Source: Owenia fusiformis (lineage: Eukaryota; Annelida; Polychaeta; Sabellida; Oweniidae). From it: a stretch of DNA of 64,000 bases. This document shows positions 1-14,800 of the stretch, piece by piece. Under the pieces are notes generated by a model, which was given only the letters and a program-made list of their open reading frames with translations, ran no database searches and was not told the origin of the DNA. How positions within the stretch are numbered: the first letter of the stretch is position 1; each line of letters starts with the position of its first letter. A program made the translations under genes and the position numbers. The stretch is taken from the NCBI GenBank assembly GCA_903813345.2, contig CAIIXF020000009.1, positions 37,815,759-37,879,758 on the forward strand. The letters run 5' to 3'.

Positions 1-1
1 A

Positions 2-3000
2 TCTAAACCACGCAGAGAAAACGAAATTGCTGAGCAGATAGCTCCACCCATCAGGTATTGTCTATTGTTTGAAATACTCATTTGTTAAAGGTCCATCTAT
101 ATTCATTCCCCTTTAACTCAATTGAAAAGACAGACTATGTTGGAAATACTTATTTATGAATTAGCCTACCACGTTCTACTCGAACAAGTTGACAAAATAA
201 GAGATTGCCATAAACTTGATGCACCACTTAAAGCAAATAGCAACTTGGTTGTATTTCAGAGAGGCCCTCCATCGTGTTGATCAAGAGTCACATGTGGTAC
301 ACAGTCTGTCACAGTCATTGAATGTGCCTGACACAGATAAGGAAATATCCAGCAGAATAGACCAGGTTAGATACTTTTGAATTAATATTGACAAAAGAAG
401 TGTTAGAGTATATGTATATTAAGAAATGAACCTGGTTTCTACCAAAATGTAGTTCTTACTAAAGTGTCATTTTTTCAATATTCTTCAAATTTTATTTTTA
501 AAAATGTTGATGGCTTATGAATTTGGATCAGTAATATATAAAATGTGTCTATTAATAGTAAATGTGAATTTTTAATTTTCTATGTGGGCACCTATCATAT
601 TGTATGCTGAGATTACATTGACCCATCTCCCAATGAAATTAGTAATGCATTTCTCAAAACTGGTGATATATTCACATTTTTTCCGATAGGAGATCCAGGC
701 AAGAAAACCAAGTAGGAAAGTGTCATTCCTTACTGAGAGATCTTTCACTAAGACTGAGAAACCTGAGATAGATAGAATAAGGAGCCCCATTCATAGACCC
801 CGTAGAGAAGACTACATGAGGTGATAGACTTTTTTATAAAACATTTATTTATCAGAAACGAACCTGTTATATTCCATACAGAAGAGTAGCTGATTATGTT
901 CCAGAAACTTTTAGAATTTTTAAACGAGGAATTTACACACAAGAATAATCGAATTGAACTTATATTCATTCACCTGGCTCATTTGTCTGTTTTTTAATTG
1001 GGAGTATTAGTCTTTCTGATCAAGTAAAAAAAACTTAAAAACAAAGACAATAAATGTTAAACTGTGCTTTCAAGGTTGTACTATAAGAATTCTAAATAAA
1101 CTTATTAGTGTTTTGCTTCAATTAACAAGACTGTTGCCAATTCCTTTTATCTTGTAGAAGTTGCAATATTCATAAAATAATTTTTTTTTCAGTCTCTCAA
1201 ACAAGATACATTTTAGAACTTAATTTTTAATGAGATTTTTTTAATGGATCAAAGTGAACGTTGATTAACTAGTTGATTATTGAAAATTGAAATATACAAT
1301 ATTTATACATTATATATTTATTTAGTGATCTACCACTTCGAAACAGTCTTAAGAAATACTACGAGAAGCGCTATCCCAAACCTCACATAGATTCAACTCG
1401 GCAGTCTGTCCACGAGAGGCCTTCAACATCATTGGGGGTCCACTCAAGGAGGGATAGTTGGAGGAGAGAAAGGGAACAGGACCAGGCCCACAGTGATAGC
1501 GAGTTGTCCCAACACAGTGATAGCATGATAGACTATGGAGACCAAGATTTGCAGGAAAGGTGAGAATGGATTGTTTTTATTTGTTCAATTTATTTGGAGA
1601 AAAGTCACATATACTCAGATGCTTTGATGGTGTTTTTTGATGCAGTGCCTTTTTAGTGAACTGTAGTCTTGAGTCTGTGTTTGTAAAATACAGCAACAGA
1701 ACAGATTCCCTCTTGAGAAGACTCAAGTTGTTATGATTGTTGAATTGATGTACCTCCTTTGTTTAGGCTTGGAGAGCTCATTGATGAATAGAAATCAAAT
1801 GTTGATTTTGGGATTGATGTTCCTCTTGTGTTTAGGCTGGAAGACCTCAGTGATGAAGACAAGGAACAGCTTCAGCGGTCAAAACATGTCAAATTCCGGG
1901 AGACAATAACAGCTCTTTCAGGGGAATATGGAACACAGCAAGCCTGTAGTGGTAGATTTAGTTGTTGTTTATCAAATTACCACCAGTAGCGCTAGCATAG
2001 CTCAGCATGTACATTTAACTCTCAGTAGGCATTCGCTGTAATTAATACCTACACACAAGTCAATTAACCTTAAAGTGCCCCATTACCCTATCAGATTAAA
2101 ATGTTAGTGGAAGAGATGTATGAAATATGTTAAGATATGTGTTGTTTTGCTTGAAAGAGGATTGATGCAGTCTTTGAATAATAAGTGTATGACTGATTAA
2201 TATGGGAATATAGTACTAAACTATTCATGCTCTACAGCTTCAATTAAAATATACTCACATCAGAAGCAGAGTAGTGGTGTCATACTTTAATCTTAGAAGG
2301 GTTGCGCTTTTTTATTATTGGATTTGAAGTTATCAATTCGGGTTGGCAGGTTACCAGGTGCTCTGTCACAATAGATGTTAATTTATTTAGGGGGTGACGT
2401 ATTCCATTCATTTTACGGTCCAAGTCATTGAATATCTTATGGACACTTTCAATTCCCTGTTCACCTTGAAGACCCATCCCACAGTTATATCTTTCTATCC
2501 ATTCCGATATGTGATCTTCAAGGAGATGTTGTTTCAAGGTGATATTTGTCCTTTTAAAGTAGTGTCTATATGCTTCCATGTAGCTGTCAATCTTTGCTTG
2601 AATCATTGGTACTTGCTCAGCCTCGATTTTTTTGTCGTGAGAAACTGCGTTGTGAACAATTGAAAGTTCTTTATTTACATCCTTAAAAATATTACTAATG
2701 CGATGTGCTGCTTTTACTAATTTGTTTTCAATTTTTAGTCCTTTTGAAATTGACGTTGTAGCCTGAACAACTGCATCACAAAGATCATTGTACACCTCTG
2801 GCTTTAAATACTTGTGGCAGTGGTTGCCAACAAAAGATTTTCCATGGTATGGTGCCCTTTGTATGTTATGCTTTTATAGAACCTGGTCAAGTGTGGCAGC
2901 TACAGTTCCAGATTCTAAGTGAAGTTGGTTTTTTGTTTCTCTGTCTTCGATTTCTTTTTTAATCTTTTCCCGTTTTTGTTCATTTGGAATACTTTCAAGT

Positions 3001-5842
3001 TCTTTTTTCAGGTTGGAAATTTTCTCAAGTTGAGTAATATATTTCCCATAAGGCGTATCTCGCTTGCTTTCACTCAATGATTCATCGCTGGCAATTTGGT
3101 GTGCAATTCTCAGATCAATTTTGTTGCAAAGTGACAATAAGAGATCATGGTGTTTTTTCACAAGTCCCAATAATATATGCAAGTAAGGGGGACATACATG
3201 ATCAATTTCAATGGGAATCAAAGATGGGTTGATAGCGTTTTGAAAGTATTTGGCATTTGATAATTTTGCATTGCCCTTTTCAAGAAAGTCTTTGTGTGCT
3301 TTTTTAAGCGATTTAAGAGTTCTTTCAGGTAGCTTTGACCTTGATGACTTTGGTGTGTTCATGTCAGATGAGCGAATTTCACAATATATACAGGGAAATG
3401 TTCCATTTGCTCCTGATATCCCAAGTGTCTTTGACAGATACTCATAGTCACCACAGCCAAACAGGTTCACTCTCTTTCCATTCCACACCATATTTTTTAA
3501 CTTCTCAATCTGTGGAGAGTATCTTTTCAACAACATTTCCATATTTTCCCTACTGTCTTTTGCACAGAATGCGGCAAAAACTAGAGTGTTCTTTGGGGCA
3601 TTTGGATTCCTTGTGTTCAATATTTGGAAACATATTTTAAAAGACCCACCCCCGTGATCTGCTCCTATTTTTATCCAAATCTCATCATTGGGAATAACAT
3701 GAGATTGCTCTATCATATTGAATTTTTCCATTTTATCGAGGTGTGATTTTACATGTACTTCCAAATTGTTAATATACACCATAGGCAGTTTCTTGTATAC
3801 CTTTCCATTCCATTTTTACTCTCGGGGGAAATATTGTCTTTTTTGGTAAACAATTTCAGCTTTTGTTTTAGATTAATATCATTGAGTAAATTTTTCCGAT
3901 ATTCCCTCTGTTTATTTCTGCTCTCTATTGTTATGTTTTCCCGCAAATGCCTCGTTATAACATCCATTTGGCCCCATGACAACCTGGCATCAGACTTCAT
4001 TGCGAGGGCTTGTTTTCTGGTTACCCTTGCTGCTTTTATTTTTGTCAAATGTTCCAGCTGATTCCTGTTCTTTTTCTTTCTATATGCTATTCGCCACTCT
4101 TTTGCTATCTGCTGATTGATGGAATTATCATTTTTTCCCCCTGTTGCTCTCCAGAACTTATTTATTTGTTTTGCTCTGCGCTGTTTAAGAGGTGAAGATG
4201 CTTCTTCACTCTGGACTTGGACCTTTTCTACTTTCATCAAGATCAAAGGCTGGAACATTAATTTGAATTACTTGATGATTTCATGGTATATTTAAGATAA
4301 CACTTAATGATATGTTGAAGATACTTGAATTTTATGGTGATTATCACATGATAAGAGGTTCTTTATGATAGCTTCTTAATGATTTGACATCTAGCTCTTG
4401 ATTAGACAAGTTATACTAGATTGCACTTGATTCAATAGACATTTGACAAAACTTAATACCCAAAAATGCAGTGAACACGCCTTTATCCCCCCCCCATTAC
4501 TTGCACATCTTGCATTTAATAAATTAAACCAAATAAATACTCACTTTTCCACCCGTTTTGCAGATTAATGTATCCTTATCTGTTGAATGTTTCAACTTCC
4601 TTCTGACTAGCTGTGTCAATAATTTATTTTCTAAAATACTTAAAGGTGCAGCTAACGGTTTTTGTAATAATTCTTTGATAGTAGATTCACGGCCACGGCC
4701 AGGTGTCATTGATGTAGATGCGGATGATACATCTTTAATGCATACCTTTTTAGGCGTACTCGTGCATTGAAAACTTATATCATTTGTGTCAATGTCACTG
4801 ATGTTTAAACTTTTATCCATGTCTTTATAGCTACTCTCAAATGTTCTTTTTCTTGCAATAGCACTGTGAGAGTTCTTAGAATTTGACTTTTCACAAATTG
4901 TACAGGAGTTCCCATCAAAGGCATTTGTCCACAGGTTATTGATTTTGTTATAGAGATCCATTGTGTTATTATCTATTTTTGCTTTCTTATTCTTCAGTCT
5001 ATTATAACATGATTGACAAATCTTCTTTGGGTGAAGATCCTGATTGTCCATATCCAAGTTTATTTCTGGGCATATATTTAATAATTCCTTTTGAATTGAC
5101 ACACATGGTTGAGGTTTGTATTTTTTCCTAAAAACTGAATTTTTCTCACCACACAATCTACATAAACTATCCAATACTTTTTTGTGATCTTCTGTGACAT
5201 GCATTTTTGCTTTGTGTTGATAGCAGTGTTGAACATGTGTAAAGTGAATTCTCATGTATTGGAATAGTATATAGACCTTTGGGGGAGGGGATGTTTAGAT
5301 AAACATTTCTCAAAACCTTGCGCTTCAAATGCTTTCAAACCTTTTTCATCTCATAGGAGATATAACATACTAAAAGAAGGTTTAAATTTTAGTTCATTTG
5401 AAACGCACACTCAATGTATTATTCAGGTTTAAAGTTAATGTACATTAAGATAATCACAAGAATTTCCAGAAACAAGTTGGTAAGGATCAGATGGTTCTAA
5501 TGAGGGTTAATCTAATTCCCATCCAAGAAATGAGTCAAGGGTGTTAAGTAGGGGATCATTATCAATGTTTTCATTTCAAATTCTTTATTTATAATACCTT
5601 CCAAGGGACTTAATTAAACATTTGAAGAATTAGTTGGTTAATTGGTTACTTCTGGATTGCCATTGAAAAATCCAAATTGAGGCTACTGAACCCAGAGCGA
5701 GGCTATTGAATATTAATTAGGTATATTGGGTTTCAAGTGCCTACTGAACTAAATGCTATGCCTAGAGCTCTACAGGCTTGCTGTGGGAAAGATACGACAA
5801 AAACTCATTGAAGAAAAAAGACAGAAAGAAAGAAATACGAAG
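2..5842 (+). CDS. CEP95: CEP95-like, first six visible exons
   Basis: Exons 2-54, 260-365, 690-820, 1326-1559, 1836-1951 and 5766-5842. They encode a charged, serine-rich linker: ...[90 protein letters not shown], and [20 protein letters not shown]. Phases run 2/2, 0, 2, 2, 1, 0 and close without a stop. The 690-820 exon is needed to keep frame between 365 and 1326. The acceptor for the sixth exon is the AG at 5764-5765, not the AG seven bases later, because only the former restores the coiled-coil frame. The intron 1951-5766 is occupied by a DNA transposon. Confidence 0.72.
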
Positions 5843-8800
5843 GTTAGTAAATTGAAATCTGTATAATATTTTATTGTATTAAAGTCTTTTTTAGCAAAGT
5901 GTATGAGACTGCTCTTTACTCTTTAGCCTAACACATGCATCTGTTTAAATCCTAAGAAATTAGCCACAATCCAACATATGACTGAAATCTGTTGGGGTAT
6001 CTTCTGTGGTCCTTTAGCTAAAAGTAGAACCCCACTTGTAAAATCCAGGCCGAGGGCCTATATTTAAAAAGAGATTGGGGAGAGGGACGGTATTGTTCAT
6101 TTTCTTTTAAAACATTTTGGCTGAAAATTTGCCTGGCCTAAAGTTTGATCCTTGCTGTGTCCATGTTAGGTGAATATTGATGAACAATTTAAAGTAGGTT
6201 TGCAAACTATTGCAATTTGTCCAAGGTTGGGCTGTTTTCTTCACCAATTGACTGGTAAAGAAACATAGATCATATTATGTCAAAGCAAACACAACCACTA
6301 CAATTTAGATCGCAATGTTTAATAAGTGAAAAGTTAAGATTTTTTTATTTGCTAGGTCAAAATAGACAATAAAAATAAAGTTTGAGAAGGTTAACAACAA
6401 TGATTTTGATCCTTGGCAGACAGTCAAAACTGGTAGATTCACTAGAAGAACTGGCTGAATTTAGATATAGATACTTTGCATGGCCAACTTGACCACCACA
6501 ATGATCTCCCCAGAATCTTCTTTCAAACTTTCAGTCCATCAACTTCACTCAATATCGACTGAAAAGTGATAAAATGTCAGAAAAAACTTTTCATGGCTCT
6601 CATCCTTTGAGTTAACACATAGAAGTAAGTAAAAGAGATCAGCTGTACATATCCCGAAACAAAATATAACTACGATTCATTTATCATTTATGTCTTCACA
6701 TAAGTCTTAGATCCATATATGGCAAAGGGGCTGACATTTGTGAGGATGATTGACATGAGCCCCTTATGCATAAGAAATATGAATGATTTCCTCATTTGTA
6801 AATAAACATGAATTGTTTGAAAATTCACAATTATTACTTAAGTTCAACAAAGTAACAGGGACACTGTCCTTTTTTCATAGTGATGCAAATAAGTAATTTA
6901 TGATTTATATAATAGCAAACAAGTGATTTACAGTACAATAGGTATTCTCCATAAAATACAAACATCAACACTTTTAATTGGTCATAATTTTCACACATAA
7001 TAACTACAATGACAGTAAATGGTCCTATGTAGAGCTTATTTGGTGAGTTCAAGCTGCCCCAGAGGCTGTGCAATCCAAAATTTGTATGATCCTACATAGG
7101 TGGATCATTTTTCTGATAATTTTTTTCTGATTTCTAATGTAATTCGGATGAATCAGGGTGATTTCTCTCAAAAATCAGAGTATTGTATTAAATTCACCAA
7201 ATATTTACGCTAAAGTAAAAGTACATGTTTGTAAACAAACATCAACATTTACAGCCCATATAAGCCATTACGTATTATCAAGAACATCAGTACAAATATG
7301 ATTGCCATAATCAATATATGTTCTAAAGCATTCCTAACAGCTGCAACGGCATCAGTAACAATGCAAATGATCAAAGCAATTATTGCGATTATTAATCCAC
7401 CTTTGATTCCCAACATGGCAGTTCCAATAAATACAGCTACAAGGCCAATAGCTGCATATTTTTCGTATGGCATTTTTCACAAAATAATCTGAAAAGGAAG
7501 ATCGAAAGTTTTTATGATATACAGCAAAATGAAATATTTCTATTTTATATTTCCCACTTTATCAGTAAAATATCCACGACTCTACAATTCTAGATCTAAC
7601 ATATTAACAACAATTCTAATATGATACTTGACGTCACAATAGCTAGAACAATTGATTTACTGGTCTATATTGGAGTATGTATGACCACTAAAATTCATAA
7701 ATGCAAATAGTTATGTTTCTTGTCTGTTTATCATATTAGAATCGTAACAAAGACCTTGATTTTATGTTTTATGTCGAATATATGATCTCAAATTATATTC
7801 TGGCCATTGCCAAAGAACAATGAACAGAACAAAATTTTCTGTCATATATTACGCCATAAATCATAAAATCTCGGTCTTTATTCCTTAAATATAACCACCT
7901 TTCTCGAATAAATCCACACCATCAGATTCAAAATCCGTCCAAGATTGACTGCACAGGACAGATTTTATAGACGCATGTGAAATCTGATTCGCGCCAAATT
8001 CTCAGTGGTTGGACATGTGGTGATCAATTCTTTTTTGGTGTGAATGCTGTGGACAGCGATATCTTGATATGATCAATGGTCCAGTTGTTTCTTTCCTGAA
8101 TAGAAATACAAGATTTCATTGTCAGAGTGTTCAATTTTGTTACCTATGATGGCAACAGGATGGTGCAAAAAGCCTTTGGCAGACCGTTTGGTAGAACTCT
8201 TTGGAAATCAGGAGATAGCATTGAATTACCCAAACGGATTGGCCCCCGGGGTCATCCCACTTTACTCCCTTGCTTTTTTAAAGGGCCTCTGAAAGCGCTT
8301 TACGGCATCATAAACTGACCTAAATGAACTTCTGCAAAAATAATTGATGGAATCAGAGTGATATTACAATGCATGTGCGCATGGGTAAGGGTACCTCAGA
8401 TTTGCTTTGGAGAACATGTTGAGGGGACCACATGTATATGTGGATAGACCCAATGATCATATGTAAGACAAATAGGAAATGACAGAATGACTCAGTTAAA
8501 GGTCAAGCTACAACTCAGGAGAAATTTAAATATTTAAGAAACTGTTCCTCTTTTGTCATTTGGTCCATCCAATCACTTAGAAGTTGGCGCAAGTCAGATT
8601 TTACCATGGGACACTAAAAGCTGTCCTTTGGAGCCAATCAATGACAGATTTTGAATTTGATGGTGTCAAATTATTCCAGAAAGATTTGTCTTTTGGTATC
8701 CAAAGTATTTTAGGAGAAAAGTCAAAATTATGAAAAATATTGAACTTTTTGTAAGTGTAACATTTTTTGAGGAACACTGTAGATTTCAAATCTTGCTAAA

Positions 8801-11800
8801 ATCTCATTTTTAATTAGACTTTAAAAGATTTGCATACTAAGAATTTGCATTTATGCTCTTTGTTGACATTTTAAAAATATGTAATGTGTGACGTCATATT
8901 GTCAGGCTGTAGTTATGTACAGGGTGTCCCGAAAGTATGGGGCCCCCCTAGGTAGACATACAACAGTGTCCCCATAGTATGTATCATATATCATTTGAAA
9001 GCTTGTCCAAAGTTACATTGATGTGCCAAGTATCATGGTTCAACTCACAAATGGGAAAAAGTTACATACATTTCAAAATGTACTGTTTTACCAAAATTAA
9101 AGTTTAGTTTTAGACAAAATTAATAGTCGCCGCGTCTCCCTTGGCCATGTTAACAGTAGCAATTCTTTCCAGATATGACCTTAAATACACTGCAAATAGG
9201 GGTATGGCATTTAATAATCCTAATAAAACCTTTTTAATTCATTTTAGAAGTTTTCCTTGGAGTATCTGCCCTTACCGACTTCTTTTTACAACTCAATATC
9301 CATCCTCTCTTTAATGATATCACCCATATTTTTGGTCACATTCAGGTTAGCGGTGTTTCCAGGATACTGATTTTAACTTTAATTTTGGCCAAACACGAAG
9401 TTTTGAAATGCCTGTAACTTTTTCCCATTTGTAAATTGAACGATGATACTTGGCAAATCAATGTAACTTTGGATGAGCTTTAAAATGATATATGACACAT
9501 ACTATGGGGTCATTGGTGTATGTCTGCCTAGGGGGGGGGCCCATACTTTCGGGACACCTTGTAGTAGTTCCGTTGTTCGGGTTACAGAAAAAGTTTGTGA
9601 CTATCCCTGCAGGTTTATTCATCAATATAACACCTGATCTTCGGTCTATATTTCTGATACATGTAGTGTATTGAGCATTCTTCTGTACTTTGAGATGATG
9701 TTATTTCAACATGTTATCAACATTGCTCCATGTGCCATTGTGTGGTGATGGTTGTAGCTTGTCTATATCCTGTAACCATGTTTGCAAACCTACTGTTTTA
9801 ATATGGTCCTTAATAAAACCATGAAATTGTTCAAAATCTATGTACAGCATGTGATGATGTTATTTCAACATGCTATTAACATTGCTCCATGTGCCATTGT
9901 GTGGTGATGGTTGTAGCTCCAGTACATGACACATAAGTTGGTAGAGATCTACTGCACTCACAGGTCCATGCTTAAACCTCCTCTTAAAACCTAGAGATAT
10001 ATAAATCGTTTAAAGTAAACAGTTTTTTTTAAATTTTCACTTCATGAATTATTTCTTACTGCTATGTTTTAAAATGTTATTATGACTCTCAAAGATCAAT
10101 AGATAAATGTTTTGTATTGTAAAGATAATTGATCAAATCCACGTGGTTGGTTGTGATTATCAGTAATCTCTCAATACTGCAATATAGGCTTATGTATGAA
10201 GTTATCATAATCTGTAAAGATGGCGCAACCTCAATTTTATAATTACAGGTGCCCACAGGTTTTATATAATACACCCTTACTTGGGCCTTCAGCATAGAAC
10301 ATGCCTCTCATTTCCACACTCTCTGGAACATAACCATGCGTCCCTAGGTAGTCACGTGCGTTACCTTGAAGTTGCAGTTGGTTAAGCCACTAAATTGAAA
10401 TTTTATTAATTTTCTAAATATCATGTTGTTTATTACTTTATTCTATAACTGAAAAAATGTTCTATGGCAAGGAATACCTCAATAATCCATCCACTATGGG
10501 CCTGGACAATCAATGGTGCAATTCTGTAGTGGTTCTGATAGTGCCATCTCTCAGGTATCTCTTCCTTCCAGTAAATGTCAAAATGACCTTGCTTATTCCT
10601 GGCCTCTTGTAGAATTTGATAAACCTGAATATAATATAAATGTTCATCAAAAATTAATTTTGTCCCTAATAGTCTGAATATATATTCCAGTAAATGTCAA
10701 AATGACCTTGCTTATTCTTGGCCTCTTGTAGAATTTGATAAACCTATATTTAGCAGTTATGTCCCTATCATTGAATATATGCCTGAGGTCTGTCACCAAT
10801 ATATTACGACAGACCGAAGTCATATATTTAATGATACGGACATAACTGTTGTATTACATACTTTTATATCATGGCTACGTTATATCAATGACGCCACGTG
10901 TCTGTGTGCGAGTGAAATTAGGAAGAAATGAAACATGACGTCCCGATGACGTCATAAGATTGTCATGGTAAAAAGTTTGACGGCCATACAGGTATAGCCG
11001 ACCTTCAGCTCCATTGACTTCAATACAAATGCTTCGCTGGGTATGTAATACATATATAATATTAATGTTCATCAAAAATTAATTTTGTATATATAGGAGG
11101 GGTCCAAATGTTTGGGTTATTTTGAATGAATAGTGTAAGACTTTCTAGAGATGAACTAAATGAAATAATTACCTCCATTGCGTGTTCCATTTTAGGTAGA
11201 ACTGATGTCATAAATCCAGGAACCATTAGAAATATAAGGTCATTATCCAGCTCAATGGAGACCACCTTCTTATTATCACCATGAGGATATACCTGTGTAA
11301 AGCCATGATCAGAGAATATCATGATGTCAGTTGTTTTGTGTAGCTTGTGCTCTTTCAATTGCTTAAAGAGCAGCACGAGAAGTTCATCCACCTGTTGTAT
11401 CCCCTCTATGATCTTTGTATGATTTAAGCCATATTTATGTCCAGTAATATCCAATGTTTCTACATATATTCCTACAATGACATATTTTGACAGGTTTGGA
11501 AACTTTGCATTTGCTAATTGTTGACCCATAGTCACATCATTTGAAACTGAATGCTTTACATTGCATAAGAACTAGTTAGTACATACACTTTTTGTGTCAA
11601 CATTTTGGAAATATATTTTAGTTTGTCCTTCAACAGTCATGTGTTGTATGACTTTAGTCTGAATAAGATGTTCCCTGATCTCGTGGTTTTGGATTGTTAT
11701 ATTGATTCCTGAATTGGGAGTTCTGTTGTGTTGTGTGAGGCATTGTTTCTTTGTGTGATTGACCATGTTTTGGAGAAAAACAATTTTTATTATGATTGGT

Positions 11801-14800
11801 TTTAGTCTTAGGTTTATTTTGGTGTCGTGAAATGCTTTTTGGTCTTCTCATTTTTTTGACACTTGTTTTTGATTGCATGCTGTCATCAATATTATAATAT
11901 TTAACAAAAAGTCCAGTGTAAAGATCATTACTATCCTTGTATGTTCTGAAAATTATATTCCATTGCCCAGATGACGGAGATATTTATTGCAATGGTGTTA
12001 CTGATTGTTGAATTATTTTGTGCAAATCAAGACTTAGACAGGTTCCAATTTCAGAATATCTCAAGGGAAAGACTTTTTGAGGCATTTTTTAGAAAAAGCA
12101 ACAGACCTATTTTTTCTGGATCAGTTTTTCATGCTGATAAAGATATTAAAAGATGACAGCTCAACAGGGTGGTCACGACACTGCATTTTAGCGTTTTTAC
12201 CCCCTGGGATTTGTAGCTTCAAGCAAAATATGATAACTTTAATAGTTCAAAGTAGTATTCTAACAACATTCCCAAGCTATGTTTGATATTGTAATACATC
12301 TATTATAGTGATGAAGTACTATTTTGTAATTTTAATATGACTTTATAATGCCCTACCCCTGGTAAATAGAATAAAGTTGGTGTGGTTTTCTTCTGGTTTT
12401 AACATTTTATTGACTTCTTAGTTGAAGATACAATCAATTCTGTCAGTTAACCCTGAGTAGCTCTACAATGGTTAACTATTCCAATGAATAGAGGGTTGGG
12501 ACCTCAAAAATACCAGAACTGTTAAGTGGCATCCTTGGGCATCCCTCTTCAGAGCATTTTCCTTATACTCCGATGAAATCTGCAGGGGATACTATAAGAA
12601 ACCTATATATCTAAGATACTAATGAAGATACTGAATTCAAATTTTCAGGATTTGTCCTGGCATGATAGGTAATCTGTATGACAAAAATGACAAAAAGAAA
12701 AAACTATGTTGCCATAGTAACAAGAATACCACACTATTTGTTTCCTAAGAAAGGTGTTTTGTCATTCTAAATATGTCTACAATGTGGGATGATTAGAATT
12801 ATGGTAAAGTAATCTTTTCTATTGTTTTATTATTCTCTAAAACAGAAGTTGCTAAGGCACATAGATATATAGATCATAGAAAAAATGCTGGGATGATCGC
12901 TCTATTTGTCAGGAAATTAAAATGGAAACTGAAAAATGAGTTTCTTTCCACTGAATAGCAATTAATTTGGTAGACCATGGCTGACACGCACAAGAGAAAA
13001 CGTTTATCAGTTCTATGTCATTGTGTTGTTATTTTTTATTTATCGTGGTCTGGGACTTATAACACCTAATGCCGAGTCTTCTCCAACTGCAAAGGAAGGC
13101 AAGATTTTAATAATGAACATTCATATATCTCAACAAATATGGCCTAAGACAATGATGAGGAAACTCTGAGGGAAAATTAGACGAAACATTAATGTGAGTG
13201 GTCTAAAAATAACACTAACATGTTTTGGAAAAGTTATGCTCTCGGGTGAATCAGTGCTCATTTAAGGATAATCTGAATCAGGTGAATTTTTTATTTTATA
13301 CTATTTCTTGTTTCAGACCATACAAATAGTGTAGTATACATGATCACTATACAGTATATAAGATGTACAAAATTATACATTCTTTTCCTGATAATATGGC
13401 TATCAAGGGGGGCTTTGTATTTTTAGAAATTACTATATCCTCATAATATGTTTTATACCTGCATGATCCACACCATCTTTTATCTGCTCAACTGCTTCAA
13501 TGATGCTATCTTTCATCTCCTCATGACTTGGTACAGTGTTAGGAGTACAGTGCTCAGGTCTCAGACCATGGATCTCAACATCACACCCAAACCAGTAATA
13601 TAAAGCTGATCTTTTTCCCTGATAGTAGGATGTACTTTTTGTAATGGCCAATATGGTTTCCTTGTTTTATTTCTTTTCTCTATTCAATTTTGCCATTTGA
13701 ATGCTATGACCAGAATGCCTATTATCTTTGGTTAATCACAAATAATCTTAAATTGGTTCTGAATACATGTTCCTTTGTCTTCAATCTATTCTACTCACTT
13801 ATTTATTGGGCTACTACTACAGAAATGTTATTTCATAACCTTAAATTGATTGTTTATAAAGTCAGAAATCAACACCAAATTCTATAATCAGATTGCTACA
13901 TCAAATCAATGATGTTTGAATGAAATTTACAGTGACTTCTTAATCAAGATAAGACAGCGTTTATTCGACTAACATTTTCCTGGATTCCACAAAAAAACTA
14001 AACAAGTAAAATTGGATAAATCTAGAAATGAATCTTTCCCCCATAGTGTATTTATTTTCATACAGCCAATCGGAGCATTGGAAATATAACTTTGATCAAA
14101 TTATTTCAAGATGGAACAGGTCTGAGTTTGTTTGTTTTTTGATGTAGTTTCATGATAAAATCAGGACATTAGAGAGGTTAAGCTTGCACTGTTTTTTACA
14201 ACATTAACATGACTGGAAAGATTTAAGCATATACATGAATCATCATAGGAATGTGTAGTGCTCATTATACTCATGTCTATTGAATACTATGCTGGCAATT
14301 TTGATTGGACAGTAGAATTCTCTCTAAAGAAGATGATGTATGTCATGTATGTTTTAGCTCCAAATATCTTGCCAAATGAGCTTGTTTAAAATATCATACT
14401 GTGGTGTAGTTGAGATATATTTCTTTGAATAAATCTTGTACATGCAGAACATATAGTATGTTTTGACATTTTGTGATGAATAAGTGCATTAAAACAAATA
14501 CAACTAGTATATTCAGAAAACACGAGAAAAATCATTTCCGTTCACACTCCCATTCAGAGCATAAACACTGAAGCTGAATGTTCATTCAAGCGAGACAACT
14601 TTATGCAATTGTATGCGCACTCGATACGTTAGTTACAAGTTTTCCTTTCAATTTTAGATGCCATTTTAACCTCCGTAATGTGTTTGTCAATATAAATTCT
14701 ACAATCCATTGTTTGCATAATTATTACCATTGTTCTTTTTCATGAAGTTCTCTGTAGAATGGGATAGAACATTCAGCAATGACTGATTTGAGTACCTGTC

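Larger units (their letters stand above)
2280..5255 (-). mobile_element. N-RAG-TP-like DNA transposon, degenerate, inside a CEP95 intron
   Basis: A minus-strand open region encodes an N-terminal zinc module followed by a large transposase-like protein in two exons. The N-terminus (see 4545-5255) resembles the non-core N-terminal region of RAG1 and insect ZAD domains. The C-terminal part contains [52 protein letters not shown] and CIYCEI, the signature of a multicopy transposase family in cnidarians, molluscs and deuterostomes. From memory, a RAG1-like N-terminus joined to a transposase is the arrangement reported for molluscan N-RAG-TP elements. Terminal inverted repeats and target duplication were not found by eye, so the outer limits (between 1951 and 5766) are unknown. 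The copy carries one frameshift and one nonsense codon. Confidence 0.7.

Noticed and set aside
6409-6480. Possible CEP95 exon encoding [13 protein letters not shown]
   Set aside because: Acceptor plausible, but no donor in frame; the gene keeps phase without it.
11654-11970. Lys/Asn/Gln-rich minus-strand frame in ENPP6-A intron 3
   Set aside because: Looks unlike random intron but matches no family I know and has no partner exons; left as unexplained.
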